DNA of 64,000 nt from Blastocatellia bacterium AA13 (GTDB lineage: Bacteria; Acidobacteriota; Blastocatellia; UBA7656). Location of the stretch: positions 1-64,000 of the forward strand of contig QHVH01000036.1 of assembly GCA_003222245.1 (NCBI GenBank), written 5' to 3'. The stretch's first letter is position 1; every line of letters begins with the position of its first letter. The position numbers and the translations under genes were made by a program. This document shows positions 46,012 through 55,709 of the stretch, piece after piece. The notes under the pieces are model-generated. The model ran no database searches and was not told the origin of the DNA. It saw only the letters and a program-made list of their open reading frames with translations.

Positions 46012-46784
46012 GTCGAATTCAACTCGTACATTGGAATCAAACTGAAGCTCGCGAGAAGATTGCATTGCTGAGACGCGCCGGCTACGACGTGGGTTATGAA
46101 TCGCGGGCGCAGTCGCTATTGAGAGCTCTCAAGGCTGATCCGCCGGACGCGATGGTCATCGATCTGTCGAGGCTGCCGGGACACGGCCGGGACGTCGCAA
46201 TAACCGTAAGACACAACAAGGCCATTAAACTGACGCCGATCGTATTCGTCGGCGGAGATCCCGACAAGGTTAAACTGATTAAGGAACTGCTGCCGGATGC
46301 GGTCTACACGACTTGGAGAAACGCGGCCGCTGCGATCGAGCAGACGGTTAGCGATCCTCCCGAAGTTACGGTCGTACCGCGATCCGTTCTGGAAGGCTAT
46401 GCCGGCACGCCTCTGCCAAAGAAACTCGGAATCAAGACGAACTCGAAGGTGGTGCTCATCAGCGCGCCCGCCGATTTTGAAAAGATACTGGGCGTGTTGC
46501 CTGAGGGCGCGAAACTGGTCGCCGAGAAGAGAGCCGACAACGACTTGATAATATGGTTCAACAGGTCGCGGCGGAGCTTCGAGATGGAGATAGATCGCAT
46601 AATCCCGCTGGTTGGGCAGGGCGGCATCTGGATTGTCTGGCCAAAGCAATCATCGAAGCTCGGGTCTGATCTTACGCAGCTTAATATTCGCGAGACCTGC
46701 TTTGCTTCGGGGCTCGTCGATTACAAGATATGCGCCATAAACGACACCTGGTCGGGAATGCGTTTCGCTCGGCGAAAACGTTAA
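46008..46784 (+). CDS. Receiver-like domain plus DUF3052 protein
   Basis: A 258-residue two-domain protein from a GTG overlapping the preceding stop. Residues 1-115 resemble a response-regulator receiver (DPPDAMVIDLSRLPGHGRDVAITVR), with the aspartate of VIDL where the phosphoacceptor belongs. Some conserved acidic residues are not evident, so it may be a pseudo-receiver. Residues 130-258 are DUF3052 (YAGTPLPKKLGIKTNSKVVLISAP, WIVWPKQSSKLGSDL, LVDYKICAINDTWSGMRFARR). The function of DUF3052 is unknown. The fusion and coupling to an ABC ATPase hint at a regulatory link. Confidence 0.8.
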   Translation: MSRIQLVHWNQTEAREKIALLRRAGYDVGYESRAQSLLRALKADPPDAMVIDLSRLPGHGRDVAITVRHNKAIKLTPIVFVGGDPDKVKLIKELLPDAVYTTWRNAAAAIEQTVSDPPEVTVVPRSVLEGYAGTPLPKKLGIKTNSKVVLISAPADFEKILGVLPEGAKLVAEKRADNDLIIWFNRSRRSFEMEIDRIIPLVGQGGIWIVWPKQSSKLGSDLTQLNIRETCFASGLVDYKICAINDTWSGMRFARRKR

Positions 46785-46817
46785 ATTTATCTATACTGAG
46801 ATCGCCTCAAATCATCG

Positions 46818-47642
46818 ATGATAGAAATCATTGCTACAGTTCAAGAGAATGTCGAAACATCGGCGGGATACAGGAAGCTCACTCTTCATCTTGCCTCGAA
46901 CATCGCGGTTCAGCCGGGCCAGTTTGCAATGCTCAGGCCGCATGATGCTTATGAACCGGTGCTCAGACGGGCGCTCGCGATCTATCAAATACAGGATGAG
47001 CGTACGATTAGCTTTCTTTATCAGGTTCTCGGTAGAGGAACCCAGGCTCTTGCTCGTTTGAGATCCGGTGATCGTGTTGACGCGCTTCTGCCGTTAGGAA
47101 ACTGCTGGCCGATTGAACCCGTTGAGAGCGGCGGACACGCCGTTGTCGTTTCAGGAGGCATTGGCTCGGCGTCGGTGCTTCTTTTGTGCGAAGAGCTGAT
47201 GAAGAAGAACATCAGAACCACGGTCGTATTCGGAGCCGCCACGGAGGCAGCCGCCGTTGGTTGCGGATTGAACGACTTCAGACAAGCGAATCCGCGGTTG
47301 ATCACAACAACCGACGATGGAAGCCTGGGTGAACGTGGTCTTGTTACGGCGCCTCTCAAACGGTTGCTTATGGAAGAGGCAGGCTCGCGGCCTGTGATTT
47401 ATGCCTGTGGACCGTGGGCGATGATGAAAGCAGTAGCCGGTATAGCGCGCGATCAGGATACCGCCTGCGTTGTGTCTCTGGAGGCTCCGATGGGGTGCGG
47501 CTTCGGAGTATGCGTCGGGTGCGTAGTCGCCGTGAACCAGCTTGAACCGGGCGAATACGGCACGTACAAACGAGTCTGCGTTGATGGGCCGGTTTTTCCT
47601 TCGGAGGCAATTCGGTGGGATGTGGCTGGAATGATCCACTGA
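46818..47642 (+). CDS. pyrK: Dihydroorotate dehydrogenase electron-transfer subunit
   Basis: A 274-residue FAD/[2Fe-2S] protein that passes electrons from dihydroorotate dehydrogenase B to NAD+. The FAD region shows GQFAMLRPHDAYEPVLRRALAIY. The NAD-binding part has GGIGSASVLLLCEEL and YACGPWAMMKAVA. The iron-sulphur cluster cysteines appear in EAPMGCGFGVCVGCVV with a fourth in YKRVCVDGPVF. It is followed after 56 bases by pyrD, its partner, on the same strand. Together they give the class 1B enzyme of pyrimidine synthesis. Confidence 0.95.
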   Translation: MIEIIATVQENVETSAGYRKLTLHLASNIAVQPGQFAMLRPHDAYEPVLRRALAIYQIQDERTISFLYQVLGRGTQALARLRSGDRVDALLPLGNCWPIEPVESGGHAVVVSGGIGSASVLLLCEELMKKNIRTTVVFGAATEAAAVGCGLNDFRQANPRLITTTDDGSLGERGLVTAPLKRLLMEEAGSRPVIYACGPWAMMKAVAGIARDQDTACVVSLEAPMGCGFGVCVGCVVAVNQLEPGEYGTYKRVCVDGPVFPSEAIRWDVAGMIH

Positions 47643-47698
47643 GATTTGGATTTTAAATTTTCGAGCTATTCGAGCATATTACCGAAGATACTGCTACC

Positions 47699-48619
47699 GT
47701 GATTCACGATCCCAGACTTTCAGTTGAGATTGCGGGAGTTCCCTTCAACAATCCGGTCATCGGAGCATCAGGCACGTTCGGATATGGGTTGGAGTTCGCT
47801 GAGCTAATAGACCTGAACCGGCTCGGCGGCTTCTGCACAAAGGGCTTGTCGGCGCGTCCAATGGCCGGCAATCCGCCGGTTCGCATCGTTGAAACGCATG
47901 GCGGAATGCTAAATGCCATCGGCCTTCAAAACGTCGGAGCCAGGGCGTTTGTGGATGAGAAACTGCCGCTGATTCGCCGCTACAACACGCGTGTCATCGC
48001 TAATGTTTTCGGTTATTCGGAGAGCGACTATCTCGAGACTATCAAAATACTGAACGACGGCGAGGGAATCTCTTTTTACGAACTGAATATATCCTGTCCG
48101 AACGTAAAGGAAGGCGGGGCGATTATCGGCAACTCCGCGGTTGCGGCGGCGAGGCTTACTGAAGCGGCGCGGCGGCTGTCGACGCGGCCCCTGATCGTGA
48201 AGCTGTCACCGAACGTCACCAATATCGCCGACATCGCGCGGGCCATTGCGGCTGCTGGGGCCGACGCGCTTTCATTGATCAACACTATCGTCGGCATGTC
48301 TATCGATATTAATTCCAGGAAGCCGCGGTTGAGCTATAAGACTGGAGGTCTCTCCGGACCAGCTATTCGCCCCATCGCCGTGAGAATGGTGTACGAAACA
48401 GCACAGGCAGTCGGTGTTCCGTTGATAGGCATAGGCGGTATTGCGTCCGCAATGGACGCAATTGAATTCCTTATAGCTGGAGCCGCCGCGGTCCAGATTG
48501 GAACCGCGAATTATTACGATCCGCAGGTAACCATGAAGGTTATTGACGGGCTATCCGCGTATTGCGACGAGAAGAAAATCGACCACATAAGTCAACTAAC
48601 CGGATCAATCTCTCTCTGA
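47699..48619 (+). CDS. pyrD: Dihydroorotate dehydrogenase class 1B, catalytic subunit
   Basis: A 306-residue FMN enzyme that oxidises dihydroorotate to orotate in pyrimidine synthesis. It is read from a GTG. Class 1B features are the opening [22 protein letters not shown], catalytic cysteine in [13 protein letters not shown], and the FMN-phosphate motifs [17 protein letters not shown] and [27 protein letters not shown]. The adjacent pyrK confirms the B type, which uses NAD+. Both are probably transcribed together. Confidence 0.96.
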   Translation: MIHDPRLSVEIAGVPFNNPVIGASGTFGYGLEFAELIDLNRLGGFCTKGLSARPMAGNPPVRIVETHGGMLNAIGLQNVGARAFVDEKLPLIRRYNTRVIANVFGYSESDYLETIKILNDGEGISFYELNISCPNVKEGGAIIGNSAVAAARLTEAARRLSTRPLIVKLSPNVTNIADIARAIAAAGADALSLINTIVGMSIDINSRKPRLSYKTGGLSGPAIRPIAVRMVYETAQAVGVPLIGIGGIASAMDAIEFLIAGAAAVQIGTANYYDPQVTMKVIDGLSAYCDEKKIDHISQLTGSISL

Positions 48620-48636
48620 AGGGCTGAACGGTCGAC

Positions 48637-49704
48637 TCAGTCCACCCAATCCGCGATAAAGACGTTTGTCTCTCCCTGCGCTTTTCCATGTCGATTCGAC
48701 GCGAACACGAGCTTCTTTCCGTCGAGGTTAAACATGGGAAACCCGTCAAAGGTGTCGTTGTACGTGATTCGCTGCAACCCGCTTCCATCAAGGTTGATTG
48801 AATAGAGGTCGAAGTCCCGTCCCTTTGGATCGGACATGTTGGAGGCAAAGATTATGCGCTTGCCGTCCGGAAAGAAATAAGGAGCAAAATTAGCGGTCCC
48901 GTTCTTGGTAATCTGTCGCTTTTCTGTTCCATCGGCCTTCATTATCCAGATCTCGAGAGTGGTGGGCCTGATCAGGTTCTGTTTCAGCAATGCCTGATAC
49001 TCATCAGCTTCCTTGCCAGGCTTCGGATGGTGGGCCCGGTAGACGATCCACTGGTTGTCATATGAATAGAAAGGCCCTCCGTCGTAACCCAGCTCATTGG
49101 TTAACTGCTTCTTATTTTTGCCGTCGAGATCCATCGTGTAGATGTCCAGGTCGCCGTGCTCCATCGACGTGTAAACGATCTTGCGGCCGTTGGGAGAGAT
49201 AGTCGCTTCGGCATCATAGCCCTGCGCATCCGTGAGGCGTTTCAAATCCGAGCCGTCAGGCGCGGCGCTGAATATGTCGTAGCCTGGATAAATCGCCCAC
49301 ACGTACCCCTTTGAATAGTCGGGGCGAGGAGGGCATTTGGCATCGGCGAGATGAGTCGATGCGTAGATAATTCGCTTTCCGTTTGGAAAGAAGTATGAGC
49401 AGGTAGTGCGGCCTTTGCCGGTCGACAGCCGTCGAACCCCCGAGCCGTCGATGTTCATTTCATAGATCTGGTCGCATTCGGCGCCTTCACGAGTCGATTG
49501 AAATATCAGCTTGCGTCCATCGGCCGAAAAATAGGCTTCGGCATTTTCTCCGCCAAACGTGAGCTGGCGAATGTTTCGAAGATGAGTTTCTTGCGGCAAC
49601 CGCAGCGGATCAGGTTTGGCTTGTGTTTCAAGCGGGAGAGATGGAAGAGCCCACGCGGTTATCGCGGCGATCAACAGCAGGAAACAGGTGAGAAGTTTAT
49701 TCAT
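48637..49704 (-). CDS. Secreted TolB-like (PD40) beta-propeller protein
   Basis: A 355-residue exported protein with a signal peptide (LLTCFLLLIAAITAWALPSLPL). It has about six to seven WD40-like PD40 repeats, such as SADGRKLIFQSTREGAECDQIYEMNIDGSGVRRLS and SPNGRKIVYTSMEHGDLDIYTMDLDGKNKKQL. These form a TolB-type propeller that usually binds protein or peptide partners in the periplasm. GAGGTAAC precedes the ATG. There is no peptidase domain, unlike the longer propeller peptidases. It ends 17 bases from pyrD and is convergent with it. Confidence 0.88.
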   Translation of the reverse strand: MNKLLTCFLLLIAAITAWALPSLPLETQAKPDPLRLPQETHLRNIRQLTFGGENAEAYFSADGRKLIFQSTREGAECDQIYEMNIDGSGVRRLSTGKGRTTCSYFFPNGKRIIYASTHLADAKCPPRPDYSKGYVWAIYPGYDIFSAAPDGSDLKRLTDAQGYDAEATISPNGRKIVYTSMEHGDLDIYTMDLDGKNKKQLTNELGYDGGPFYSYDNQWIVYRAHHPKPGKEADEYQALLKQNLIRPTTLEIWIMKADGTEKRQITKNGTANFAPYFFPDGKRIIFASNMSDPKGRDFDLYSINLDGSGLQRITYNDTFDGFPMFNLDGKKLVFASNRHGKAQGETNVFIADWVD

Positions 49705-49732
49705 GAGTTACCTCGATGCTGAGCTCGACCGG

Positions 49733-50785
49733 TTATTGGAAATTGGCGGCCTCGCCGACCTCAGACTTGCGCTCAGCCTCTACGAGACCGGCTGCCAGAA
49801 GAATGGATTCAATCATGCTGCCGGGATCGGCGATTCCGCGTCCGGCAATATCAAACGCGGTTCCGTGATCCACCGAAGTGCGAATGATCGGAAGCCCCAG
49901 GGTTACGTTTACGGCCTTTCCAAAGCCGAGCGTCTTTACTGCGATCAAGCCTTGATCGTGATAGCACGCGATGACTACGTCGAACTCTCCTCGCGCGGCT
50001 CGCGCAAAGACGGTGTCCGGCGGAAACGGCCCGTCAACATTGATTCCATGAAATCTTCTGCATGTTTCGATGGCGGGGCGAATATGCAAGTCTTCTTCGT
50101 CGCCAAAGAGGCCGTTTTCTCCGGCGTGAGGATTCAACCCGGCGACTGCGATTCGCGGCCAGCGCTCGTTGAACCGCTTCAGCTCGCGTTCGGTAAGCAG
50201 AATCGCGTCCGTGACACGTTCTGCCGAAATGAATTTGATTGCATTCAAAAGGCTGAGATGTGTTGAGAGCAGCACCACTCTGAGTTTGCCGCAAAAAAAG
50301 CACATCAACGACTGAGAAGAGCCGCAGAGATGTGCAAGCATTTCGGTGTGGCCGGGGAAAGGAGAGCCGGCAAGCTTAAGAGCGGTCTTGTTAATCGGTG
50401 CGGTGGCCAGTCCGTCCAGGAAGCCGTCCAGACATAGTTTCACGCCTGTTTCTATGGATCTGATAGATGCTTTTCCGCCGGCCGCGGAAGCCGTGGATGG
50501 CGTGATCGGTTCACCAGCCTCGCCCGAGTCGATTATTAGCGCTTCATCGAAGGCGTCGAGATTGGAAAGTGAGGCAGGAGATAGATAAGAATAATCGCAT
50601 CTGAGACCAAGCAAGCCCGCGTGAGTAAGAAGGTGAGAACGGTTCCCAATTATGACGGGCCTGCAGACCGAGAGAACCTCCGGCCTCGCAACCGATTTTA
50701 GAACTATTTCAGGGCCGATGCCGGAAGGATCGCCTGCCGTGATTCCTATCCGCGGCTTACCTGTTAGATTCGGAGATCGCGTCAC
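49733..50785 (-). CDS. pdxA: 4-Hydroxythreonine-4-phosphate dehydrogenase
   Basis: A 350-residue PdxA that oxidises 4-phosphohydroxy-L-threonine with NAD+ on the route to pyridoxal phosphate. It starts from GTG. Family motifs are IGITAGDPSGIGPEI, GLATAPINKTAL, FPGHTEMLAHLCG (metal-ligand histidine), VAGLNPHAGENGLFGDEE, ACYHDQGLIAVK (metal-ligand histidine) and the C-terminal VNVTLGLPIIRTSVDHGTAFDIAG. It lies 37 bases after hfq on the same strand and may be co-transcribed with it. Confidence 0.96.
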   Translation of the reverse strand: MTRSPNLTGKPRIGITAGDPSGIGPEIVLKSVARPEVLSVCRPVIIGNRSHLLTHAGLLGLRCDYSYLSPASLSNLDAFDEALIIDSGEAGEPITPSTASAAGGKASIRSIETGVKLCLDGFLDGLATAPINKTALKLAGSPFPGHTEMLAHLCGSSQSLMCFFCGKLRVVLLSTHLSLLNAIKFISAERVTDAILLTERELKRFNERWPRIAVAGLNPHAGENGLFGDEEDLHIRPAIETCRRFHGINVDGPFPPDTVFARAARGEFDVVIACYHDQGLIAVKTLGFGKAVNVTLGLPIIRTSVDHGTAFDIAGRGIADPGSMIESILLAAGLVEAERKSEVGEAANFQ

Positions 50786-50821
50786 AGTCAGTTGGTTGGG
50801 GAAAGTTATATAGCAGCGGGC

Positions 50822-51205
50822 TCACGCCTGGGCACGCTCTTCCGGTTCCGGTTCATAAGTTGATTCTTCGCTGCCATCCTCGTTTTCCTTTTCAGGCTCC
50901 TGCTTGAAGATGTACTTGATGTTGTGCTTCAACACCAGAAGATTGGGACCTTCATTCCGATGCAGCTTGATGCATCCTCGGTCATACCACTCGATAGTGC
51001 CGCGCAACTCTTCGCCATCCTGGAGCACAAGGACCATCACTGTTTTATTATCCATTTGCTTCTTGTAGTAGAAGCTCTCTGCGTTCGTTTGTTCGGGCGG
51101 GACCCTTCTCTTTTGAGAATCGGCGTTGTTTCGGCGCTGTCCTTCGTGGCGATCGTTGCGATCTCTGACTTCGGCAAGGGTTGTTCTGATTAACTTTCTG
51201 TTCAC
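50822..51205 (-). CDS. hfq: Hfq-like Sm-fold RNA chaperone, with long terminal extensions
   Basis: A 127-residue protein with an Sm/Hfq core at residues 40-105. The Sm1 part is [37 protein letters not shown]; the Sm2 part is [15 protein letters not shown], with KHNI where classical Hfq has KHAI. A charged N-terminal extension of about 40 residues and an acidic C-terminal tail flank it. Hfq hexamers match small RNAs to mRNAs. The divergent Sm2 could alter RNA specificity. The GTG start follows GGAGG. It lies back to back with hflX, the usual neighbour. Confidence 0.85.
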   Translation of the reverse strand: MNRKLIRTTLAEVRDRNDRHEGQRRNNADSQKRRVPPEQTNAESFYYKKQMDNKTVMVLVLQDGEELRGTIEWYDRGCIKLHRNEGPNLLVLKHNIKYIFKQEPEKENEDGSEESTYEPEPEERAQA

Positions 51206-51575
51206 TACACATCCTCCGTGCGTTTAGAAATACGAGATGATAAATCGAGTCCCAAAGCGCTACCAGGCGCTGGGCGTTCCACTCGCGGAACTCTCTCCGC
51301 CGTCCTCGCTACTCTCTGCCGGCTTAGAGAAACTCGAAGACCGGTAGTGTGTGAGCTTGTTTTGGCGCGGGTTTTATCAACCGTCCAGAATGCTGCGATA
51401 TTAGCTCAAGCATTTTCGTTTGGCAAGAAGAAACGATTTCAAGGTAATTATGATTTCGATTCAGACCTTCGTAACAATCCCGACACAGGTTTTCCTCTTG
51501 CGAATTCTTGTTACGAGCTGTTGGCTGAAGATAATTTGTGCCGCTGGATGACGCGGCCGACGCTCTTGAAGTACA
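51206..51575. other. Divergent hfq-hflX intergenic region
   Basis: About 370 bases with no gene, expected to carry the promoters of hfq and hflX and their leaders. I see no clear operator or terminator. Confidence 0.4.
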
Positions 51576-53372
51576 ATGATCACGACCTCAAACAGCTCTG
51601 CATTAACTTCGGAGGCCGATATCAGAAATATTGAAGGTAACGTTCAAGGGCTTAAACCAAATCAACTTCATCGGTTGGAGAAGCTTTATCAAAGGCGCGT
51701 CCCTCCGAGAGAGATAATCACACAGGAACTGGCCCGCCAGCTCAGCGAAATCTCAAGTGAAATCAACCGGCAAGTCGGCGTCCTGATCGATCGAAAAGGA
51801 TACGTCGAGCACGTTATGGTTGGCAGCGCCCATTCGATAATGCTGCCGGATTTGAAGCGCACTCGCGTGGGTCAGGGCCGATTTCGAGGACTGCGGTGCC
51901 TCCATACCCATTTGTCCGGCGAGGAGCTGACTCAGGACGACTTGTCTGATCTTGCTTTGCTCAGGCTTGATCTGATGGCCTCCGTCGACGTGCATCAGGA
52001 TGGGCTTCCGGGATTGGTTAGAGCCGCACACTTATTGCCGGGAGCGCGCCATCAAAAAGAGAGCCTGGATCCGACGGCGCTCAAGTCCGGTGACGGTGAG
52101 CAGGAGACGTGGGGTTTTCTCGAGCCGCGGGTCCCGAGCCAGTTGAATGTCGACTTCCTGGATCTGATCTCCTCACTCGAAGAGGAGGTGGCTCGCGCTC
52201 GCAGCTTGAGAGGGCCTTCCGATCAACGAGACCGCGCGATCCTGGTCGGGGTAACTACCGGATCGGCCGCCGCCGCGGAGGAGTCTCTAGACGAATTGAA
52301 AGAATTAGCTCGCTCGGCGGAACTTGTGGTTCTGGATTCAATAGTGCAGCGGCGTCAGAAACTCGATCCGCGCTCGCTGCTCGGCAAAGGCAAGCTCGAC
52401 GAGCTGATAATTCGCAGTCTGCAACTCGGCGCGGATCTTATAATATTCGATCAGAACCTGACCGCCAGTCAGGTGAGAGTCATTAACGAAGCGACGGATC
52501 TAAAGATACTCGATCGCACTCAGCTCATTCTCGACATCTTTGCTCAGCGCGCTTTAACCAGAGAAGGAAAGATTCAGGTCGAGCTCGCCCAGTTGAAGTA
52601 TCTGCTTCCGAGATTGAGCGGGTCCGGAACCGAGATGTCTCGTTTGATGGGCGGCATCGGCGGAAGAGGTCCCGGAGAAACCAAGCTGGAAGTCGACCGC
52701 CGCCGGGCGCGCGACCGAATCGGCCTTCTGGAAAAGCAGATCGACCATATCCGTACCGGGCGCCAGACGAGACGGACGCGCCGCGAACGCCGGGAGGTTC
52801 CTATACTGTCGATTGTCGGATACACCAATGCCGGCAAGTCGACGCTGTTGAATGCGCTGACTCGTTCGAATGTGAATGCGGAGAATAAACTCTTCGCGAC
52901 GCTCGACCCAACCAGCCGCCGACTGCGGCTGCCGCGCGACCGCGAAGTTGTCATTAACGACACGGTAGGATTCATACGCGATCTGCCGCCCGATCTCATA
53001 GCCGCTTTCAGGGCTACGTTGGAAGAAATCGAGAGCTCGGATCTGCTGATCCATCTCGTGGACGGCAGCAGTCCACAAGTGGAGTCTCACATTTCGGTCG
53101 TCGAAGGAATATTGGATCGCTTGGAACTAGGCGGCTTGCGGAGATTGCTGGTGTTCAACAAGCGTGACCTTCTGAGCGCCGATGAGATCGCGAGCTTTGA
53201 AAGAACCCGCGGAGCGGTTGTAATAAGCGCTCGCGACAGCTCCACGTTGAAAGCCTTGATTGACCGGGTCAGTGATTTATTGGAGCATCCTGCGCTGCCG
53301 CCGCAGATGCCCGCGGTGGAATCCGCGATGGTCGATACTTCGGATAATCAAGTCGAATCGAAGACAGGATAG
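51576..53372 (+). CDS. hflX: GTPase HflX
   Basis: A 598-residue HflX, longer than the usual 420-430. The extra N-terminal 150 residues (LEKLYQRRVPPREIITQELARQLSEISSEINRQVGVLIDRKG and following) also occur in some other phyla. The HflX domain (LVVLDSIVQRRQKLDPRSLLGKGKLDEL) and the linker GTEMSRLMGGIGGRGPGETKLEVDRRR are typical. The G-domain has G1 GYTNAGKST, G3 DTVGF and G4 NKRD. HflX splits stalled ribosomes under stress. A Rho-independent terminator follows. Confidence 0.94.
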   Translation: MITTSNSSALTSEADIRNIEGNVQGLKPNQLHRLEKLYQRRVPPREIITQELARQLSEISSEINRQVGVLIDRKGYVEHVMVGSAHSIMLPDLKRTRVGQGRFRGLRCLHTHLSGEELTQDDLSDLALLRLDLMASVDVHQDGLPGLVRAAHLLPGARHQKESLDPTALKSGDGEQETWGFLEPRVPSQLNVDFLDLISSLEEEVARARSLRGPSDQRDRAILVGVTTGSAAAAEESLDELKELARSAELVVLDSIVQRRQKLDPRSLLGKGKLDELIIRSLQLGADLIIFDQNLTASQVRVINEATDLKILDRTQLILDIFAQRALTREGKIQVELAQLKYLLPRLSGSGTEMSRLMGGIGGRGPGETKLEVDRRRARDRIGLLEKQIDHIRTGRQTRRTRRERREVPILSIVGYTNAGKSTLLNALTRSNVNAENKLFATLDPTSRRLRLPRDREVVINDTVGFIRDLPPDLIAAFRATLEEIESSDLLIHLVDGSSPQVESHISVVEGILDRLELGGLRRLLVFNKRDLLSADEIASFERTRGAVVISARDSSTLKALIDRVSDLLEHPALPPQMPAVESAMVDTSDNQVESKTG

Positions 53373-53433
53373 AATCCTCTCAATAGATTCTCGGTAAAAT
53401 CGGTTAAAGACTGTTACCCGCCAAACCTATAAG

Positions 53434-53457
53434 AAAGCCCCGTAATTCGGGCTTTTC
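53434..53457 (+). terminator. Intrinsic terminator after hflX
   Basis: AAAGCCC-C and GGGCTTT arms form a stem of 7-8 bp (53434-53441 and 53448-53455) followed by a short T-run. It lies 62 bases downstream of the hflX stop. Confidence 0.75.
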
Positions 53458-53630
53458 CGCGGGTACTCTCGCGAGGCCACCCGATACGAAAGGGCTTCAT
53501 CTAAACAATTAGTTTTGAGAATTAAAGAAAACGCGACATGGTTGTCGCAGACGAAGATTACCTGTTTAATTTCTTAACACAACTTTGAAGGGTTCGGTGA
53601 TCTTCGTTCGAAGATAAGGAGGTGTGACTG

Positions 53631-53987
53631 ATGAAGTTCAGCAGAGTCACAAGGATGTTGGCAATTGCATTCGTGCTGGCCTTTTCTGGCGCAGCCGTTA
53701 CGACGGCGAATGCACAGGTGCACAGACACCGTGGAGTGGTTGTGATTGGGCAGCCGTACTTCTTCCCGCACTACTACTATCCGGGATACTACCGGTACTC
53801 GGACCCTATAGCTTATCAGCGAGAAGAGGGCTATAGAGACGGCTTGAGTCGAGGGAAGGACGACGCTAAACATGGTCGAGCGGAGAGTCCGAGCAACCAT
53901 AAGCACTACAGTAACTCTGACAGCCTTGCGTATCGACAGGCCTTCGCTCAGGGTTACGAAGATGGCTACAGAGCGCGAATGGGATAG
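53631..53987 (+). CDS. Small secreted repeat protein of unknown function
   Basis: A 118-residue secreted protein with a signal peptide (MLAIAFVLAFSGAAVTTANAQ). A tyrosine-rich segment (FFPHYYYPGYYRYSD) follows, then two related copies of an AYxxxxxxGYxDG pattern: AYQREEGYRDGLSRGKDDAKHG and AYRQAFAQGYEDGYRARMG. A strong AAGGAGGTG lies just upstream of the start, and a terminator follows. The repeat is reminiscent of the YGHG-type tails seen on small surface proteins of Acidobacteriota. Its function is not known. Confidence 0.75.
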   Translation: MKFSRVTRMLAIAFVLAFSGAAVTTANAQVHRHRGVVVIGQPYFFPHYYYPGYYRYSDPIAYQREEGYRDGLSRGKDDAKHGRAESPSNHKHYSNSDSLAYRQAFAQGYEDGYRARMG

Positions 53988-54030
53988 CGTAAGGTCGCAT
54001 GAAATAGCGTAAGATAAAGATTCGCGCTGC

Positions 54031-54067
54031 AAAAAAGAACGGGCTTATAAAAGGCTCGTTCTTTTTG
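54031..54067 (+). terminator. Intrinsic terminator after the small secreted protein
   Basis: AAAAGAACGGGC and GCTCGTTCTTTT pair over 11 positions (one G-U) around an AT-rich loop, followed by a T-run ending near 54066. The stop of the gene is 46 bases upstream. Confidence 0.85.
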
Positions 54068-54487
54068 GTAATAAGGTTCTTCTTTAGCCGAATTATTCAC
54101 AAAACCGCGCCAGGAAATAGAGCACGTGGAGCCGCGTCGAGCCGCATCTCGATAACTGGAAGACGGCAAACACGTCACTGCTTTTTTTAAGGAGTGTATG
54201 GGACTCGGCTGCTGCCTCTCGACAGCTGCTGCCTCTCGACAGTTTGGAAGGCCAGGAAACCTGTTCGTCGCTCCGCTCGCAAGGATTTCTCGCAAATGCG
54301 CCCGTAAGTTCGAGCCTTTGACTCGCATGGCAAAACAATCAAGAAGGTCTGTTGTGGCGGAATCGCTCCGACAGGAGCGCAATGCGGCGGCGCAGGCCTC
54401 CTCAAACGACTTACCGCTCCCGCAGCAAAATAGTCTATGCCCGCCTTTCTCGAACACTCGCGTCGCGCCGGGGATCTCGAGCGCGAT

Positions 54488-54693
54488 ATCTCTTCACGAT
54501 CTTCGTTGCGTTGCGCAACCACAGGCCTAAACTGACCCTGTTCCTGCGCGTGCCCGGCGCTCCTATCGACAACAACATCTGTGGAAGAAAGCTGTTCTCC
54601 ATCCGCAAGAACTCTCTGTTCTACCGAACGAAAAACGGAGCGCAAGTAGGCGACCTCTTCATGAGCCTCATCTACTTGGTTTCTTCATTATGA
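54488..54693 (+). pseudogene. IS66-family transposase C-terminal scrap
   Basis: The plus-strand end reads DNNICGRKLFSIRKNSLFYRTKNGAQVGDLFMSLIYL, closely matching the C-terminus of the IS66 remnant at 37 kb. Nothing of the catalytic domain is left. The preceding 300 bases (54180-54480) show no gene, only a 17-base direct repeat near 54210-54243. It records an old insertion. Confidence 0.75.
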
Positions 54694-54922
54694 TAGTGAT
54701 GTTTAGTCGTTCAGGAATTCATCGTGTGAACCACAATGAGACCCGCGATTATCGCTACAAGATCTAGGCGCCGCGTGGCGTCGCTTGGACTCTTGACGTG
54801 CTCAAATCGGGCGTGATAGCTATGCGATCCGCATCACACGACGGTCGTGATTAATAAGAGCGAGAAGCGACCATAAGAGGACTGTTTCAGTCGAACAGGC
54901 CTGACCGCTGATGGAGGGACAA

Positions 54923-55699
54923 ATGTCGAAAGTAGTCATTGGCTTTTTAGTTGGTGCCGGGTTATTAATCGCGGCTCGATTCGGCATAGCCAGGTACCCG
55001 CAGGTAACAAAGGAACAAAGCGAATATCAGGCGGAACTCAAGGGCGCGACCCCCATACGCGACGGATCCGTCACCGCGAAGGAGCTAGTGCGTCGCACTT
55101 TATACAACGGTATCAGACAAGGTGAGAATGACAAGCCAATCAATGAACTCATTGCACCGTTAAAGGGTCAGAAGCTCGTGTACGGACTAACTCTCATGGT
55201 CCGAAGGGTGCAGGAGTTCACCGGGACTGAGACACCCAAAAATTATTTTCACTTGCTTGCTGGCGAATCAGATCTAGTCATTCGGGGAAAAGCGTTAAAC
55301 CAGGATTCCCAGATTACGGCCGATGGGATGTTTCTTTTTTCTGATTACCGCGTCGGCGTCACGGAGGTTTTTAAGAACAATTCGGCTGTGCCGATAGAGG
55401 TGGGTGACACAATTAATGTTGCTCTTCCGGGAGGAAAGGTACTGATTGATGCTGTGATTGTGAAAGCCAGCGGTAATAGCACTGCTATACTGCCAGTCAA
55501 TGATGCGGAGGTTGTGCTCTTCCTAAAATATATTCCGGAAACCGGTGACTATAAGCTTGCCAGATACAATGGCAGCTTTGAGCTCAATAGTCATTCCGTT
55601 CGGGCACTAGCTGGCCGTTTCCCCGCTGATTTCTTAAAGGATGAGGCATCTTTCCTGAAGACTCTTCGAACCGCATCCGAACGCTTGGGCAATCGGTGA
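54923..55699 (+). CDS. Secreted or membrane-anchored protein of unknown function
   Basis: A 258-residue protein, started at 54923 because GGAGGG sits just upstream. The N-terminus is a signal or anchor ([20 protein letters not shown]). The rest is mixed beta-sheet ([57 protein letters not shown]). It does not match a family I know. The next gene, a secreted protease-like protein, begins ten bases after the stop, so the two are co-transcribed and probably functionally linked. Confidence 0.7.
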   Translation: MSKVVIGFLVGAGLLIAARFGIARYPQVTKEQSEYQAELKGATPIRDGSVTAKELVRRTLYNGIRQGENDKPINELIAPLKGQKLVYGLTLMVRRVQEFTGTETPKNYFHLLAGESDLVIRGKALNQDSQITADGMFLFSDYRVGVTEVFKNNSAVPIEVGDTINVALPGGKVLIDAVIVKASGNSTAILPVNDAEVVLFLKYIPETGDYKLARYNGSFELNSHSVRALAGRFPADFLKDEASFLKTLRTASERLGNR

Positions 55700-55709
55700 G
55701 GCACAGGAC

